Positions 1 to 8,024 of a DNA stretch of 28,071 nt are shown one piece after another. Below the pieces are notes generated by a model. That model ran no database searches and was not told the DNA's origin. It saw only the letters and a list, made by a program, of their open reading frames with translations. Made by a program: the position numbers and the translations under genes. Origin of the DNA: Anaerolineales bacterium (GTDB taxonomy: Bacteria > Chloroflexota > Anaerolineae > Anaerolineales > Anaerolineaceae); the NCBI GenBank assembly GCA_020060485.1, contig JAGVAB010000146.1, positions 1-28,071 of the forward strand. The letters run 5' to 3'. Numbering within the stretch: position 1 is the stretch's first letter; the number at the start of each line of letters is the position of its first letter.

Positions 1-599
1 AATATCATTGTTACCTAGTCACGATCCTGCCGTCGCAGACCTCCCGCGCCAAAGCCCTGCTGCAGCAATACCCGGATGCACCAAAGTTAGGTGGCAATGT
101 AGGGCTTCCTTCAGGTGGGCATACGACAACGGTGAAGGTGAAAGAAGCACGCGAACTGGTCACAATGGGCGTGGATGAAATTGATATGGTGATTGATGTC
201 GCCGCTCATCTTTCCGGGAGGTATGATGATGTGTATCGGGATATGGCGGCTGTTGTTGAAGCTGCGGAGGGAAAACCAGTTAAAATAATCCTGGAATGTT
301 ATTATTTGAATGATATCCAAATCCGCATGGGTTGTGACCTGGCAATAAAGGCCGGCGCTCGTTTTGTTAAGACAGGAACCGGATGGGCACCTTCCGGGGC
401 CACGCTTGAAAATATTGCCCTGATCAAACGTCATGTTGGCGATGCTATCAAGATCAAGGCATCGGGTGGAGTACGCGGTGTTGAGAGCCTTTTGGAAATG
501 TATCGCCGCGGCGCCAGCCGCTTTGGTATATCCGCATCTTCGGCTGCTGGTATTCTCGATCAGCTCGAATCATTGCCCCAGCCAATTGTTTTGCGCTAA
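1..599 (+). CDS. deoC: Deoxyribose-phosphate aldolase (DERA), 3' part; start lies outside the window
   Basis: The frame is open from the window edge (first full codon at base 3) to TAA at 597-599, giving about 198 residues. DERA enzymes are usually 220-260 residues, so some tens of N-terminal residues are missing. DERA cleaves 2-deoxyribose-5-phosphate to glyceraldehyde-3-phosphate and acetaldehyde through a Schiff base. Visible family motifs are GVDEIDMVIDV (the conserved active-site Asp region), FVKTGTGW (the Schiff-base Lys) and IKASGGVRG (the second active-site Lys with a phosphate-binding GG). Seventeen bases separate it from the kinase gene, so the two are probably co-transcribed. A DERA-like aldolase with a different phosphorylated sugar substrate is possible. 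The family assignment is firm; the substrate is inferred. Confidence 0.88.
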   Translation, partial: YHCYLVTILPSQTSRAKALLQQYPDAPKLGGNVGLPSGGHTTTVKVKEARELVTMGVDEIDMVIDVAAHLSGRYDDVYRDMAAVVEAAEGKPVKIILECYYLNDIQIRMGCDLAIKAGARFVKTGTGWAPSGATLENIALIKRHVGDAIKIKASGGVRGVESLLEMYRRGASRFGISASSAAGILDQLESLPQPIVLR

Positions 600-616
600 T
601 CCCAAGGAGTATTTTT

Positions 617-2161
617 GTGTCTTCTTTGATTCTTGCTTATGACCTGGGCACAGGGGGGAATAAATCTTCACTTTATGATTTGCATGGACATTGTCTGGCA
701 GAATGTTTTGAGCCTTATCCTACTTTGTATCCGCACAGTGGTTGGCATGAGCAGCGCCCGCAGGATTGGTGGCAGGCTGTGGTGACCAGCACGCGGCGTT
801 TGCTTACAGAATCGGATATCACACCGGCGGATATTGTTTGTATTGGCATTTCAGGACAAAGCTTGGGTGCGATACCCCTTGATAATAAAGGTGATTTGTT
901 GCGCCAAGCAACACCCATTTGGTCTGATTCCCGTGCCCATCAGCAATCAAGTGAGTTTTTCAATTCTATCCCGGAAGCAGAATGGTATCGCAAAACAGGC
1001 AATGGTTTTCCGGCTCCTTTATATACGGTCTTCAAGATCATGTGGTATCGCCAGCATGAACCGGGAATGTTTGCCCGTATAGCCAAGGTGATTGGCAGCA
1101 AAGACTATGTCAACTACCGATTGACAGGCGTGATTGCTACGGATTATTCCTATGCCTCTGGCAGCGGCGTATATGACCTTCTGGCTTGGGGCTATGATGA
1201 TCGATTGCTGAAGGCCAGCGGCCTGCCAAGGGAAATCTTCCCGGAGATCGTTCCCTCCACGCAGGCCATCGGTACTTTGACTCGGGCAGCGGCTGGAGAA
1301 CTTGGTTTACCATCAACAGTTCGGGTGGTTTCTGGTGGAGTGGATAACTCCTGCATGGCATTGGGTGCGCGCAACACACGTGAAGGCCGGGTGTATAACG
1401 CTCAGGGTTCTTCCAGCTGGATCGCAGTAACGTCATCGAAACCCCTGATCGATGATCATGTACGACCGTTTGTGTTCACGCATGTACTGCCTGGTTTGTT
1501 CACTTCGGCGGTCAGTACATTTTCTGCCGGGACGAGCTTTCGCTGGGTGCGTGATCAATTCTGCCGTGATCTGAAAACGCAGGCAGAAGAGCTTGGCAGG
1601 GATGTGTATGATTTGATGACTGCTGAAGCTGCCGAGTCTCCAGTTGCCTCCAATGGCTTGTTGTTCAATCCCAATATGGCTGGCGGTACATCGTTGAGTG
1701 CCAGTACCAATATCCGAGGGGCATTTGTTGGCATGGATTTGCTCCATACCCGGGCCGATTTGATCCGCGCGGCAATGGAGGGCATCGCCCTGGAGCTGCG
1801 GATTGCCCTTGATGCTCTCCGCCGCATGGAAACTCTCAATGAGGAAATATTGGTGGTTGGCGGCGGCAGCCGGAGCGCACTTTGGCGTCAAATCTATGCC
1901 GACGTTTACAATACCACTATTGTCAAGACCAATATCGATCAGCAGGCTGCCGCCCTTGGTGCAGCAGCTTGTGCAGCAGTTGGCACCGGTCTGTGGGAAA
2001 GTTTTGATTTTGTGGATCAGATTCATGAAGTGCAGGATGTTATTCATCCTGACCCGCAGCATACGGCCATCTATGAAAAGGTGCTACCCATCTTCGTTCA
2101 AGCAGGCTTGCATTTGTCTGACCTGGGTGACCTGATGGCTGCCCAGGATCTAAAACACTAA
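617..2161 (+). CDS. FGGY-family carbohydrate kinase (xylulokinase-like)
   Basis: The protein has 514 residues, normal for the FGGY family, which phosphorylates sugars or polyols with ATP in the cytoplasm. The start is GTG at 617, preceded by AAGGAG at 604-609. The N-terminal phosphate-binding motif is DLGTGGNKSSLYD (residues 9-21). HSGWHEQRPQDWW (40-52) and GISGQSLG (77-84) follow the xylulokinase pattern. GGVDNSC (240-246) carries the expected catalytic Asp at residue 243, and VVGGGSRSALWRQI near residue 415 is the C-terminal adenosine-binding region. It lies just downstream of a DERA-type aldolase and upstream of a sugar importer, so it probably phosphorylates the imported substrate or a derivative. 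The substrate cannot be read from the sequence; xylulose, ribulose or a deoxy-sugar are all possible. Confidence 0.9.
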   Translation: MSSLILAYDLGTGGNKSSLYDLHGHCLAECFEPYPTLYPHSGWHEQRPQDWWQAVVTSTRRLLTESDITPADIVCIGISGQSLGAIPLDNKGDLLRQATPIWSDSRAHQQSSEFFNSIPEAEWYRKTGNGFPAPLYTVFKIMWYRQHEPGMFARIAKVIGSKDYVNYRLTGVIATDYSYASGSGVYDLLAWGYDDRLLKASGLPREIFPEIVPSTQAIGTLTRAAAGELGLPSTVRVVSGGVDNSCMALGARNTREGRVYNAQGSSSWIAVTSSKPLIDDHVRPFVFTHVLPGLFTSAVSTFSAGTSFRWVRDQFCRDLKTQAEELGRDVYDLMTAEAAESPVASNGLLFNPNMAGGTSLSASTNIRGAFVGMDLLHTRADLIRAAMEGIALELRIALDALRRMETLNEEILVVGGGSRSALWRQIYADVYNTTIVKTNIDQQAAALGAAACAAVGTGLWESFDFVDQIHEVQDVIHPDPQHTAIYEKVLPIFVQAGLHLSDLGDLMAAQDLKH

Positions 2162-2190
2162 GGTGTTCTATTCTTGTTGGAACGGAATTT

Positions 2191-2212
2191 CTTCGAGCAA
2201 TATCGAAGTTTT
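2191..2212 (+). terminator. Weak hairpin with short T run between the kinase and ADC-like genes
   Basis: CTTCGA (2191-2196) and TCGAAG (2203-2208) form a perfect 6-bp stem with a 6-base loop, followed by TTTTA. AGGTG (2161-2165) and CACCT (2215-2219) could pair outside it. The stem is short and the T run only four bases, so this may only attenuate transcription or affect RNA stability. Confidence 0.3.
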
Positions 2213-2278
2213 ATCACCTGAGAAACAGCAGTTTGAAATTTAAACAGTACCTATCATTTTAATCACAGGAGGTCATTA

Positions 2279-3004
2279 ATGAATACCGAAAACTGGGGTT
2301 ATACCAATCCAATCGTTTCTCCGCTTTATGGCAAACCGCCACTGGTTTGGAAAGATATGCGCATTCAGTTGGTGGTCTATGAGACCGATCTGGAGAATAT
2401 CAGGCGCGTCATTCCGGCGCCGTTGGAACCGCGTTCCAATCGTGTCATTACCTGGGTTTCTCAGTTTGAGTTGGGTACCACTCAAGGTGCATTCAAGGAA
2501 ATGGCCATTTATGTCCAGGTTAAATACAAGGATCTGGAGGGAGATTATGAACCTTTCCTGTATGTTAACACGTCCTTACCTTTGACTGCGGGCCGCGAAA
2601 TTTGGGGCTACCAGAAAAAAATGGCCGAGATCACCCTAGTGCATGAGCAGGAAGCAGTGATCGGCAAGGTGACCCGCCTGGATCATCAAATTCTCAAGAC
2701 TTTGGTTGTGCCAGAGTATGAAGCCTCCATGGACGAGATCCCGTGGAGCCGTGATGGCGTTTTCTCCTTGAAATATATTCCCAGTGCAGAGGAAGGTGGT
2801 ACGCCAGTTCGCGAATTGATCCTTACGGAAGGCAAATTTACTGCCCATGAAGGGAAATTCTTTGGCGGGCGTGCCTCAGTGCTCTACGAAAGATCAGAAA
2901 TTGACCCAACTTACCTGCTTGAACCAAAGCAGATTCTAGGTGGTTTTTTTGGTGAAGGTGATTTGTACTTGCCGTTGGGCAAAGTGGTGCATGATTATCG
3001 TTGA
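2279..3004 (+). CDS. Acetoacetate decarboxylase (ADC) superfamily enzyme
   Basis: The protein has 241 residues, the normal length for the family. ATG at 2279 is preceded by a strong AGGAGG site ending 6 bases upstream. Classical acetoacetate decarboxylase forms a Schiff base on the first Lys of a Lys-Lys pair; here GREIWGYQKKMAEITL places that pair at residues 113-114. YETDLENIRRVIPAPLEP (34-51) corresponds to the family's N-terminal active-site Arg region, and EPFLYVNTSLPLTAGRE (91-107) to the conserved core. Several superfamily members catalyse aldol-type, dehydration or other decarboxylation reactions, so the name is a family label. Its place between an FGGY kinase and a sugar importer suggests work on a sugar-derived keto acid rather than solvent formation; that is inference. 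Confidence 0.85.
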   Translation: MNTENWGYTNPIVSPLYGKPPLVWKDMRIQLVVYETDLENIRRVIPAPLEPRSNRVITWVSQFELGTTQGAFKEMAIYVQVKYKDLEGDYEPFLYVNTSLPLTAGREIWGYQKKMAEITLVHEQEAVIGKVTRLDHQILKTLVVPEYEASMDEIPWSRDGVFSLKYIPSAEEGGTPVRELILTEGKFTAHEGKFFGGRASVLYERSEIDPTYLLEPKQILGGFFGEGDLYLPLGKVVHDYR

Positions 3005-3018
3005 TTCCACCGTATCTG

Positions 3019-3055
3019 CAATGATCGTTTCAGGTATTTTAGATATTGATCATTG
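3019..3055 (+). promoter_or_regulatory. 8-bp perfect inverted repeat upstream of the binding-protein gene
   Basis: CAATGATC (3019-3026) is the exact reverse complement of GATCATTG (3048-3055), separated by 21 bases. A run of six T follows at about 3064-3069. It could be a weak terminator for the ADC-like gene or an operator for the importer operon. GTTAACC also occurs twice in the following 45 bases. The 214 bases from 3005 to 3218 contain no gene I can support and presumably carry the importer promoter. Confidence 0.3.
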
Positions 3056-3218
3056 AGTTAACCGTTTTTTGAAAGGCTGCATCCAAATTCGTTAACCAGC
3101 TACCACAGGGCAGCTGTTAGTTCAGCTCGCCTGCATGACGGAGGTGAATACGAAAAAACTGTTCGAATAAAAATCATTGTCAGAAGTTCAATCATGTATA
3201 TGCTTTAGGAGAATGGAA

Positions 3219-4730
3219 ATGAATGTGAAGATGCTTTTGAAAAAGATCGTTGTGATGGTTGTGTTGCTTTCCTTCCTTCTGGCTGCTTGCAAACCGGCTG
3301 CTCCTACCGCTCCAGCTGCTCCGGCCGCAGATCAACCAGCTGCTGGCGACAGCCCAGCTCCTGCCGCCCCGGGTGAAACCGTCACGGTTACTTGGGCAAC
3401 CCTGGCTGGCTTCTACACCGATTGGGCCAAAACCCTGGCGGATGACTTTACCAAAGAGACTGGTATCAAAGTCAACATCGTTGAAATGGACCTGCCAACC
3501 ATGTATGAGAAAGAAGTACTCGATATCGTGGGCGGGACTGGAACCTATGACATCATCACTTGGAATGTTTCATGGAAGAGCGAATGGGCGAACAACGAGT
3601 ATATTTACCCATTGGACGACTTCATTAAACGAGATAATGCGGAATTCCAGGTGGAAGATATGGCTCAGGCCTTGCTGAATGTATCCGGCGGCTGGAAGGG
3701 TACGATCTATGGTCTTCCCTATTACACCTTCACGCCTGGAATGTTCTACCGCTGCGATTTGTTTGAAGACCCCCAGGAAAAAGAGGCCTTTCTGGCCAAG
3801 TATGGTTATGAACTGGACATCCCTGCTTCATACCAGGAAATGGCTGATATTGCCGAATTCTTCCGCCGCAGCCCGGGTGAAACCGTGAAAGGGCAGACGA
3901 TTGATAAGGATCTTTATGGCATCGGTTTGATGGCAGGACGCTTCACCCATATTTTTGACGAAATTAACACCATTGCTTGGACGCTTGGTGGGGATGTGAT
4001 CAATGATGATGGCACGCCCGGTGTCGATGACCCTGCATATCTGGAAGCGGTCAAACTTTACACCAATGAGCTGCTCCCTTATGCCCCGGCGGGTTCATTG
4101 AGTGGCGGTTATGACTTTGTGGTTGGCCAGTTTAATTCCGGACTGGTTGCTATGACCGGTCCGATGTATCTGGATCAATGGCCTAACGCTGTCAAAGTGG
4201 AACAGAATGTCCCCGGATCTGAGGCTTGCATGGCTGCTCTGCCTGGCGGTGGAAAAACCTGGGCGGGTGCTTTTACCCTGGGTATTGCCAAGACCACCCG
4301 GCATCCCGAAGAAGCCTGGCAGTTCCTGAAATGGATTACTGGCCCTGAAGCCCAACGGCGCTTTGCCGAAGGCGGTGGATCAACTACCCGGATGAGCATT
4401 TTGGGCGACAAGAACTTCTATGAGACTCGCCGCGAGGCTGCTGGTCACTTCCCGGTGCTGGTTCCGATTTTGGATCATGCTGCAAAATGCTGGTATACCA
4501 ATTACATTCATGTGCCCCAGGCTGCCAAGATCTATGAAGAAGCCCCGGCCTGGTTGTCTGCCGCAGCATCTGGTGAGATGACACCCGAGGCGGCCATGGC
4601 TGAATTCGCCAAGAAGATTGATGAATTTTGTAACGGCAGTTGCCAGATTATTAATGAAGGCTTCCCCAAACCTGCCGAAGGCTGTGACCTGCCTTATAAT
4701 TTCGACAAGGATGTACAATTACGCAAGTAA
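3219..4730 (+). CDS. ABC transporter extracellular solute-binding lipoprotein (family 1, CUT1-type)
   Basis: The protein has 503 residues from ATG 3219. I chose this start because AGGAG (3207-3211) sits 7 bases upstream; the in-frame ATG at 3213 and TTG at 3177 are badly spaced or lack a site. The N-terminus is a lipoprotein signal: KK, a hydrophobic stretch (VVMVVLLSFLLAAC) and lipobox LAAC with the lipidated Cys at residue 24. A roughly 30-residue Ala/Pro-rich tether follows. The mature part has the family-1 pattern: VTWATLAGFYTDWAKTL, then FTKETGIKVNIVEMD, and a C-terminal WQFLKWITGPEAQRRFAEGGG. It captures the substrate outside the membrane and delivers it to the two permeases downstream. 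The ligand is probably a carbohydrate or polyol but cannot be identified. Confidence 0.93.
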   Translation: MNVKMLLKKIVVMVVLLSFLLAACKPAAPTAPAAPAADQPAAGDSPAPAAPGETVTVTWATLAGFYTDWAKTLADDFTKETGIKVNIVEMDLPTMYEKEVLDIVGGTGTYDIITWNVSWKSEWANNEYIYPLDDFIKRDNAEFQVEDMAQALLNVSGGWKGTIYGLPYYTFTPGMFYRCDLFEDPQEKEAFLAKYGYELDIPASYQEMADIAEFFRRSPGETVKGQTIDKDLYGIGLMAGRFTHIFDEINTIAWTLGGDVINDDGTPGVDDPAYLEAVKLYTNELLPYAPAGSLSGGYDFVVGQFNSGLVAMTGPMYLDQWPNAVKVEQNVPGSEACMAALPGGGKTWAGAFTLGIAKTTRHPEEAWQFLKWITGPEAQRRFAEGGGSTTRMSILGDKNFYETRREAAGHFPVLVPILDHAAKCWYTNYIHVPQAAKIYEEAPAWLSAAASGEMTPEAAMAEFAKKIDEFCNGSCQIINEGFPKPAEGCDLPYNFDKDVQLRK

Positions 4731-4753
4731 TATCTAGCTGATGGAAGTTTTGC

Positions 4754-4784
4754 GGGACAGGGAGCGCCACTGGCTCCCTGTCCC
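4754..4784 (+). other. Perfect 12-bp hairpin between binding-protein and permease genes
   Basis: GGGACAGGGAGC (4754-4765) pairs exactly with GCTCCCTGTCCC (4773-4784) around a 7-base loop. No T run follows, so it is not a standard intrinsic terminator. In importer operons such intercistronic hairpins often protect the upstream message, letting the binding protein be made in excess over the permeases. That role is inferred from position and structure. Confidence 0.7.
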
Positions 4785-4815
4785 AACCTGAAAGTCCAGA
4801 TGTGCGGAGAACCCC

Positions 4816-5751
4816 ATGAAAATTCCCCAGCTCTTTTCCAAGAGAAAATCCAGTGACAAGGTCATGTCTGACAAGATGTACAGTGCTTTACTGGTTGCAC
4901 CAGCCATGATTGTGCTGTTCTTCTTCGGCTTGTTTCCCCTTTTCTATGCGATCAATTTGGCCTTCCGTTATGTGGATTTGACAGCCGGCCCGACAACAGA
5001 TTGGAGCTTTGTTGGGTTGACCAATTTTCGCTATGCATTGAACAACACGGTTTTTTGGCAATCTTCACAGCGGACGCTCTTTTTTGCCATCATTTCGGTC
5101 AGCATTCAAATGCTGCTGGGGATTAGCCTGGCTTTTTTGATCAATCGCCTTAAATGGTTCAAGGGGATTATCCGTTCGTTGTTTTTAATGCCGCTGGCTT
5201 CGGCTCCGGCTGCTGTGGGCATGATCTGGCGTTATCTGTATGACTCTGATTTTGGCGTATATAACGCTGCCCTACAGGTCATTGGTTTACAGCCGTTGAA
5301 CTGGCTGGGTGATGCAAAGATTGCATTGTTCAGCGTCATTATTTTTGATGTCTGGCAGTGGACTCCTTTTGTCATGCTGATCACATTGGCCGGACTTCAA
5401 TCCCTGCCCAAAGAACCTTTTGAGGCAGCCTCATTGGATGGTGCCTCCACCCTGATGGTTTTACGGCGCTTGACTTTTCCACTTCTTTCCCCAGTGCTGA
5501 CCCTGATCTTCATTTTGCGGTCGATCGACGCGGCCCGTCTGTATGACCCTATTGCCACCACAACCCGCGGCGGGCCCGGGAACGCAACCGAAACGGTAAC
5601 GTATTTGTTGTATCGGGTTGGCCTAAAGCAGTTTCGTATGGATCAGGCCAGTGCGATGGCGTTGATCATCTTGTTCCTCATCGTTGTGTTTTCAGGCCTG
5701 GTATTGCGGCGTTTGATGCGCCAACAGGCCGAACGAGCGCGTTCCAATTAA
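4816..5751 (+). CDS. Sugar ABC transporter permease, MalF/UgpA type
   Basis: The protein has 311 residues with about six predicted membrane helices, the first at roughly residues 24-50. ATG 4816 follows GGAG at 4806-4809. The cytoplasmic loop that couples to the ATPase carries EAASLDGASTLMVLRRLTFP (203-222), matching the EAA signature of binding-protein-dependent permeases. The short form without the large MalF periplasmic loop is typical of UgpA-like members. It forms the membrane channel with the next gene product. Confidence 0.93.
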   Translation: MKIPQLFSKRKSSDKVMSDKMYSALLVAPAMIVLFFFGLFPLFYAINLAFRYVDLTAGPTTDWSFVGLTNFRYALNNTVFWQSSQRTLFFAIISVSIQMLLGISLAFLINRLKWFKGIIRSLFLMPLASAPAAVGMIWRYLYDSDFGVYNAALQVIGLQPLNWLGDAKIALFSVIIFDVWQWTPFVMLITLAGLQSLPKEPFEAASLDGASTLMVLRRLTFPLLSPVLTLIFILRSIDAARLYDPIATTTRGGPGNATETVTYLLYRVGLKQFRMDQASAMALIILFLIVVFSGLVLRRLMRQQAERARSN

Positions 5752-5768
5752 CTGGTATGAGGTAAATT

Positions 5769-6626
5769 ATGCGCACAAAGAAATTTACTCCCATGGATAT
5801 CCTGCGGCAAACGATTGCTGTTGCCGTTCTGATTCTTACATTGTTCCCGATTTACTGGATGATCTCGACTTCGATCAAACCAACGAATGCCATCCTCATC
5901 TCACCGCCTGTGTTCTTTTTCACGCCAACTTTGGAGCATTATCAGTATGCATTTCAGCAGGCAAATTTTGCGCTCTACATTCGGAATACCTTGATTGTGG
6001 CATTGGGCTCCACAGCCATCGTGATTGTGACTGGAGCATTTGCATCCTATGGCTTTGCCCGTTATAACGTAGGCGGTGGAAACTTGATGTTCTTTATCCT
6101 GACCACCCGCATGATGCCTGCCATTGCAGTGGTGCTGCCTTTCTTTGTCATCTTCCGCACCGTTGGCAATACTGGCCTGGGGCAGTGGCTGCAGCTGGGT
6201 CAGGACCGCTTGGGTACTTTGGTGGTTTGTTACACCATCTTTAACTTGCCCTTTGCCATCTGGTTGATGCACTCGTTCTTTCAGGATATCCCCACTGAAC
6301 TGGAAGATTCGGCGCGGCTGGACGGCTATACGCGCTTCAAGGTATTCTGGAAAGTTGTCTTACCGCTCGCTGCGCCTGGCATTGCAGTAACAGCGATTTT
6401 CTGCCTTTTATTTTCCTGGAATGAATACTTGTTTGCTTCCATCCTTACCCGCAATTTGGCCAAAACAATCACTGTCGGGGTGGGTGATTTCTGGACACAG
6501 CGCGGCATTTTGTGGGGGCCGCTCTCTGCGGCAGCTACGGTATGTGTGGTACCGATGATTTTGTTTGCCCTCATCTTGCAGCGCTGGATTGTACGCGGCC
6601 TGACCTTTGGGGCGGTACGCGGTTAG
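5769..6626 (+). CDS. Sugar ABC transporter permease, MalG/UgpE type
   Basis: The protein has 285 residues and starts at ATG 5769 with GAGG at 5759-5762, 17 bases after the previous stop. The N-terminal helix (residues 12-32) ends in PIYWMISTSIKP, a typical MalG-type motif. The EAA-type coupling loop reads EDSARLDGYTRFKVFWKVVLP (179-199), with Asp-Ser in place of the usual Ala-Ala. Several further hydrophobic segments follow, ending at WIVRGLTFGAVRG, the common CUT1 C-terminus. It pairs with the upstream permease. Confidence 0.93.
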   Translation: MRTKKFTPMDILRQTIAVAVLILTLFPIYWMISTSIKPTNAILISPPVFFFTPTLEHYQYAFQQANFALYIRNTLIVALGSTAIVIVTGAFASYGFARYNVGGGNLMFFILTTRMMPAIAVVLPFFVIFRTVGNTGLGQWLQLGQDRLGTLVVCYTIFNLPFAIWLMHSFFQDIPTELEDSARLDGYTRFKVFWKVVLPLAAPGIAVTAIFCLLFSWNEYLFASILTRNLAKTITVGVGDFWTQRGILWGPLSAAATVCVVPMILFALILQRWIVRGLTFGAVRG

Positions 6627-6643
6627 GTCGCGAGGAGGATCAC

Positions 6644-6901
6644 ATGTCAATATCAGCTATTTGGGATCGGTTCTGGTGGTCATTGATCCTGACAGTGGCT
6701 AGCGGATTGATCTGGCTCAAATTCATCGATCCTGTCGTGCCTTGTGTCAGTATGGGATTGATCATTTGTATTGCTATCGGTATGCTTTATTTTATTCTGG
6801 GCATTCGAAAAATGATTCGCCAAAAACGTTATGAGGAAGAGATTGAACGAAAAGCGTATCAAGAACTCTTGCAGGAAATGGGCAAGGAGGCGCTGAAATG
6901 A
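6644..6901 (+). CDS. Small two-helix membrane protein inside the ABC importer operon
   Basis: The protein has 85 residues. ATG 6644 is preceded by an excellent AGGAGG (6633-6638), and the stop overlaps the next gene's start (ATGA, 6898-6901), so it is clearly translated in the operon. Two hydrophobic segments (about residues 10-28 and 31-53) are followed by a strongly charged helical tail (KMIRQKRYEEEIERKAYQE). Glycerol-type ABC operons of alpha-proteobacteria (glpSTPQUV type) also carry a small membrane protein (DUF2160, GlpU). From memory that family has a D-R-F-x-x-S-L pattern resembling DRFWWSL here (residues 8-14). I could not align them, so homology is tentative. It may be an accessory subunit of the transporter. 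Confidence 0.75.
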   Translation: MSISAIWDRFWWSLILTVASGLIWLKFIDPVVPCVSMGLIICIAIGMLYFILGIRKMIRQKRYEEEIERKAYQELLQEMGKEALK

Positions 6902-8013
6902 TGGAATTACGCGGCGTCACCAAGCGGTTTGGTACCACCCTGGCGGTGCGCAATTTAAGTTTCATGGTAGAAAAGGGGGAGTTTGTGGTATTGTTTGGCC
7001 CGGCCGGGGCCGGAAAATCCACCACCTTGCGGTTGATTGCTGGAATTGCCCAGCCAAATTACGGCGAAATCTTCTTTCGGGGATTTTCTTTAAAGGATGT
7101 GCCTCCCGAGAAACGCAATTTCTCGATGGTGTTTGAGAACTATGCCTTATATTCGCATTTGACGGTGTTTGAGAATCTGGCTTTTCCATTACGTGCCAGA
7201 GGGTTGCCAGAAGCTGAGATCCGGCAACGGGTGCAGAACATGGGCGAATTACTGCATATCGAATCCATGCTCGATCGCAAACCTGGCTTTTTGAGCGGCG
7301 GGCAACGGCAACGGGTGGCATTGGGCCGTTGCTTAATTCGCGAGGCAAATCTGTATTTACTGGATGAACCCATTTCACATCTTGATGCCCGGCTGCGCAT
7401 TCAGATGCGGGCTGAGTTGAAGAATATCTGTCTGGAGAAACATTCTACTGTTCTTCATGTAACCCATGATTATCGGGAAGCAATGGCGCTGGCTGATCGA
7501 GTGATTGTGCTTAACAAGGGACGTATCATGCAGGAAGGCACACCAGAAGAAGTGTATAGGAACCCGGCCAACGATTTTGTGGCCAGTTTCATCGGTGATC
7601 CCCCGATGAGTTTTCTGAAAGTGGCCTGTGCATCTTCGAATGGTTCAAATGGATATCGTCTGCTGGGCACGGATATCTATTTACCCAGCGGCACACAAAA
7701 ATTGCCTGATTTTTCAAAAGACTGTAATCTCACTCTAGGTTTGCGGGCTAATCGAACATCTTTGGCAGCGGAAGCGGATGATTTTTGCAATACACCAGTC
7801 GAAATTTATTTGGTCGAAAGCCAGGGCCATCGAAATTTGATCACTGTCAAGCTTGGCGATCAATTGGCTCAGGTGGTTACCCCGCCTGATCAAAACTGGA
7901 AAGTGGGCGAAAGTGCCTGGCTGGGTTTGCATGCTCACTTCCTGCACGTGTTTGCTGATGGAAATGCAATTTTTCATCCTGCCGGATCAATTGCTACTTC
8001 GGTCTATAAATAA
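6898..8013 (+). CDS. ABC transporter ATP-binding subunit 1 (MalK/UgpC-like)
   Basis: The protein has 371 residues: an ABC ATPase domain (about 1-235) and a C-terminal TOBE-like regulatory domain. Walker A is GPAGAGKS (34-41), the signature is LSGGQ (132-136), Walker B is LYLLDEP (152-158) with catalytic Glu157, and the switch His is H190. The Q-loop position, normally Gln in MVFQxYALYPHM, is Glu80 here (MVFENYALYSHL), which is unusual. The ATG overlaps the stop of the small membrane protein gene. A second, different ATPase gene follows 11 bases later, so the importer probably uses an ATPase heterodimer, as glycerol-type systems do. It powers uptake from the cytoplasmic face. Confidence 0.94.
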   Translation: MMELRGVTKRFGTTLAVRNLSFMVEKGEFVVLFGPAGAGKSTTLRLIAGIAQPNYGEIFFRGFSLKDVPPEKRNFSMVFENYALYSHLTVFENLAFPLRARGLPEAEIRQRVQNMGELLHIESMLDRKPGFLSGGQRQRVALGRCLIREANLYLLDEPISHLDARLRIQMRAELKNICLEKHSTVLHVTHDYREAMALADRVIVLNKGRIMQEGTPEEVYRNPANDFVASFIGDPPMSFLKVACASSNGSNGYRLLGTDIYLPSGTQKLPDFSKDCNLTLGLRANRTSLAAEADDFCNTPVEIYLVESQGHRNLITVKLGDQLAQVVTPPDQNWKVGESAWLGLHAHFLHVFADGNAIFHPAGSIATSVYK

Positions 8014-8024
8014 GGAAGGTTGCT

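Noticed and set aside
1433..2062. Open frame on the - strand opposite the kinase gene
   Set aside because: Antisense shadow of a well-supported FGGY kinase; no motif or start signal.
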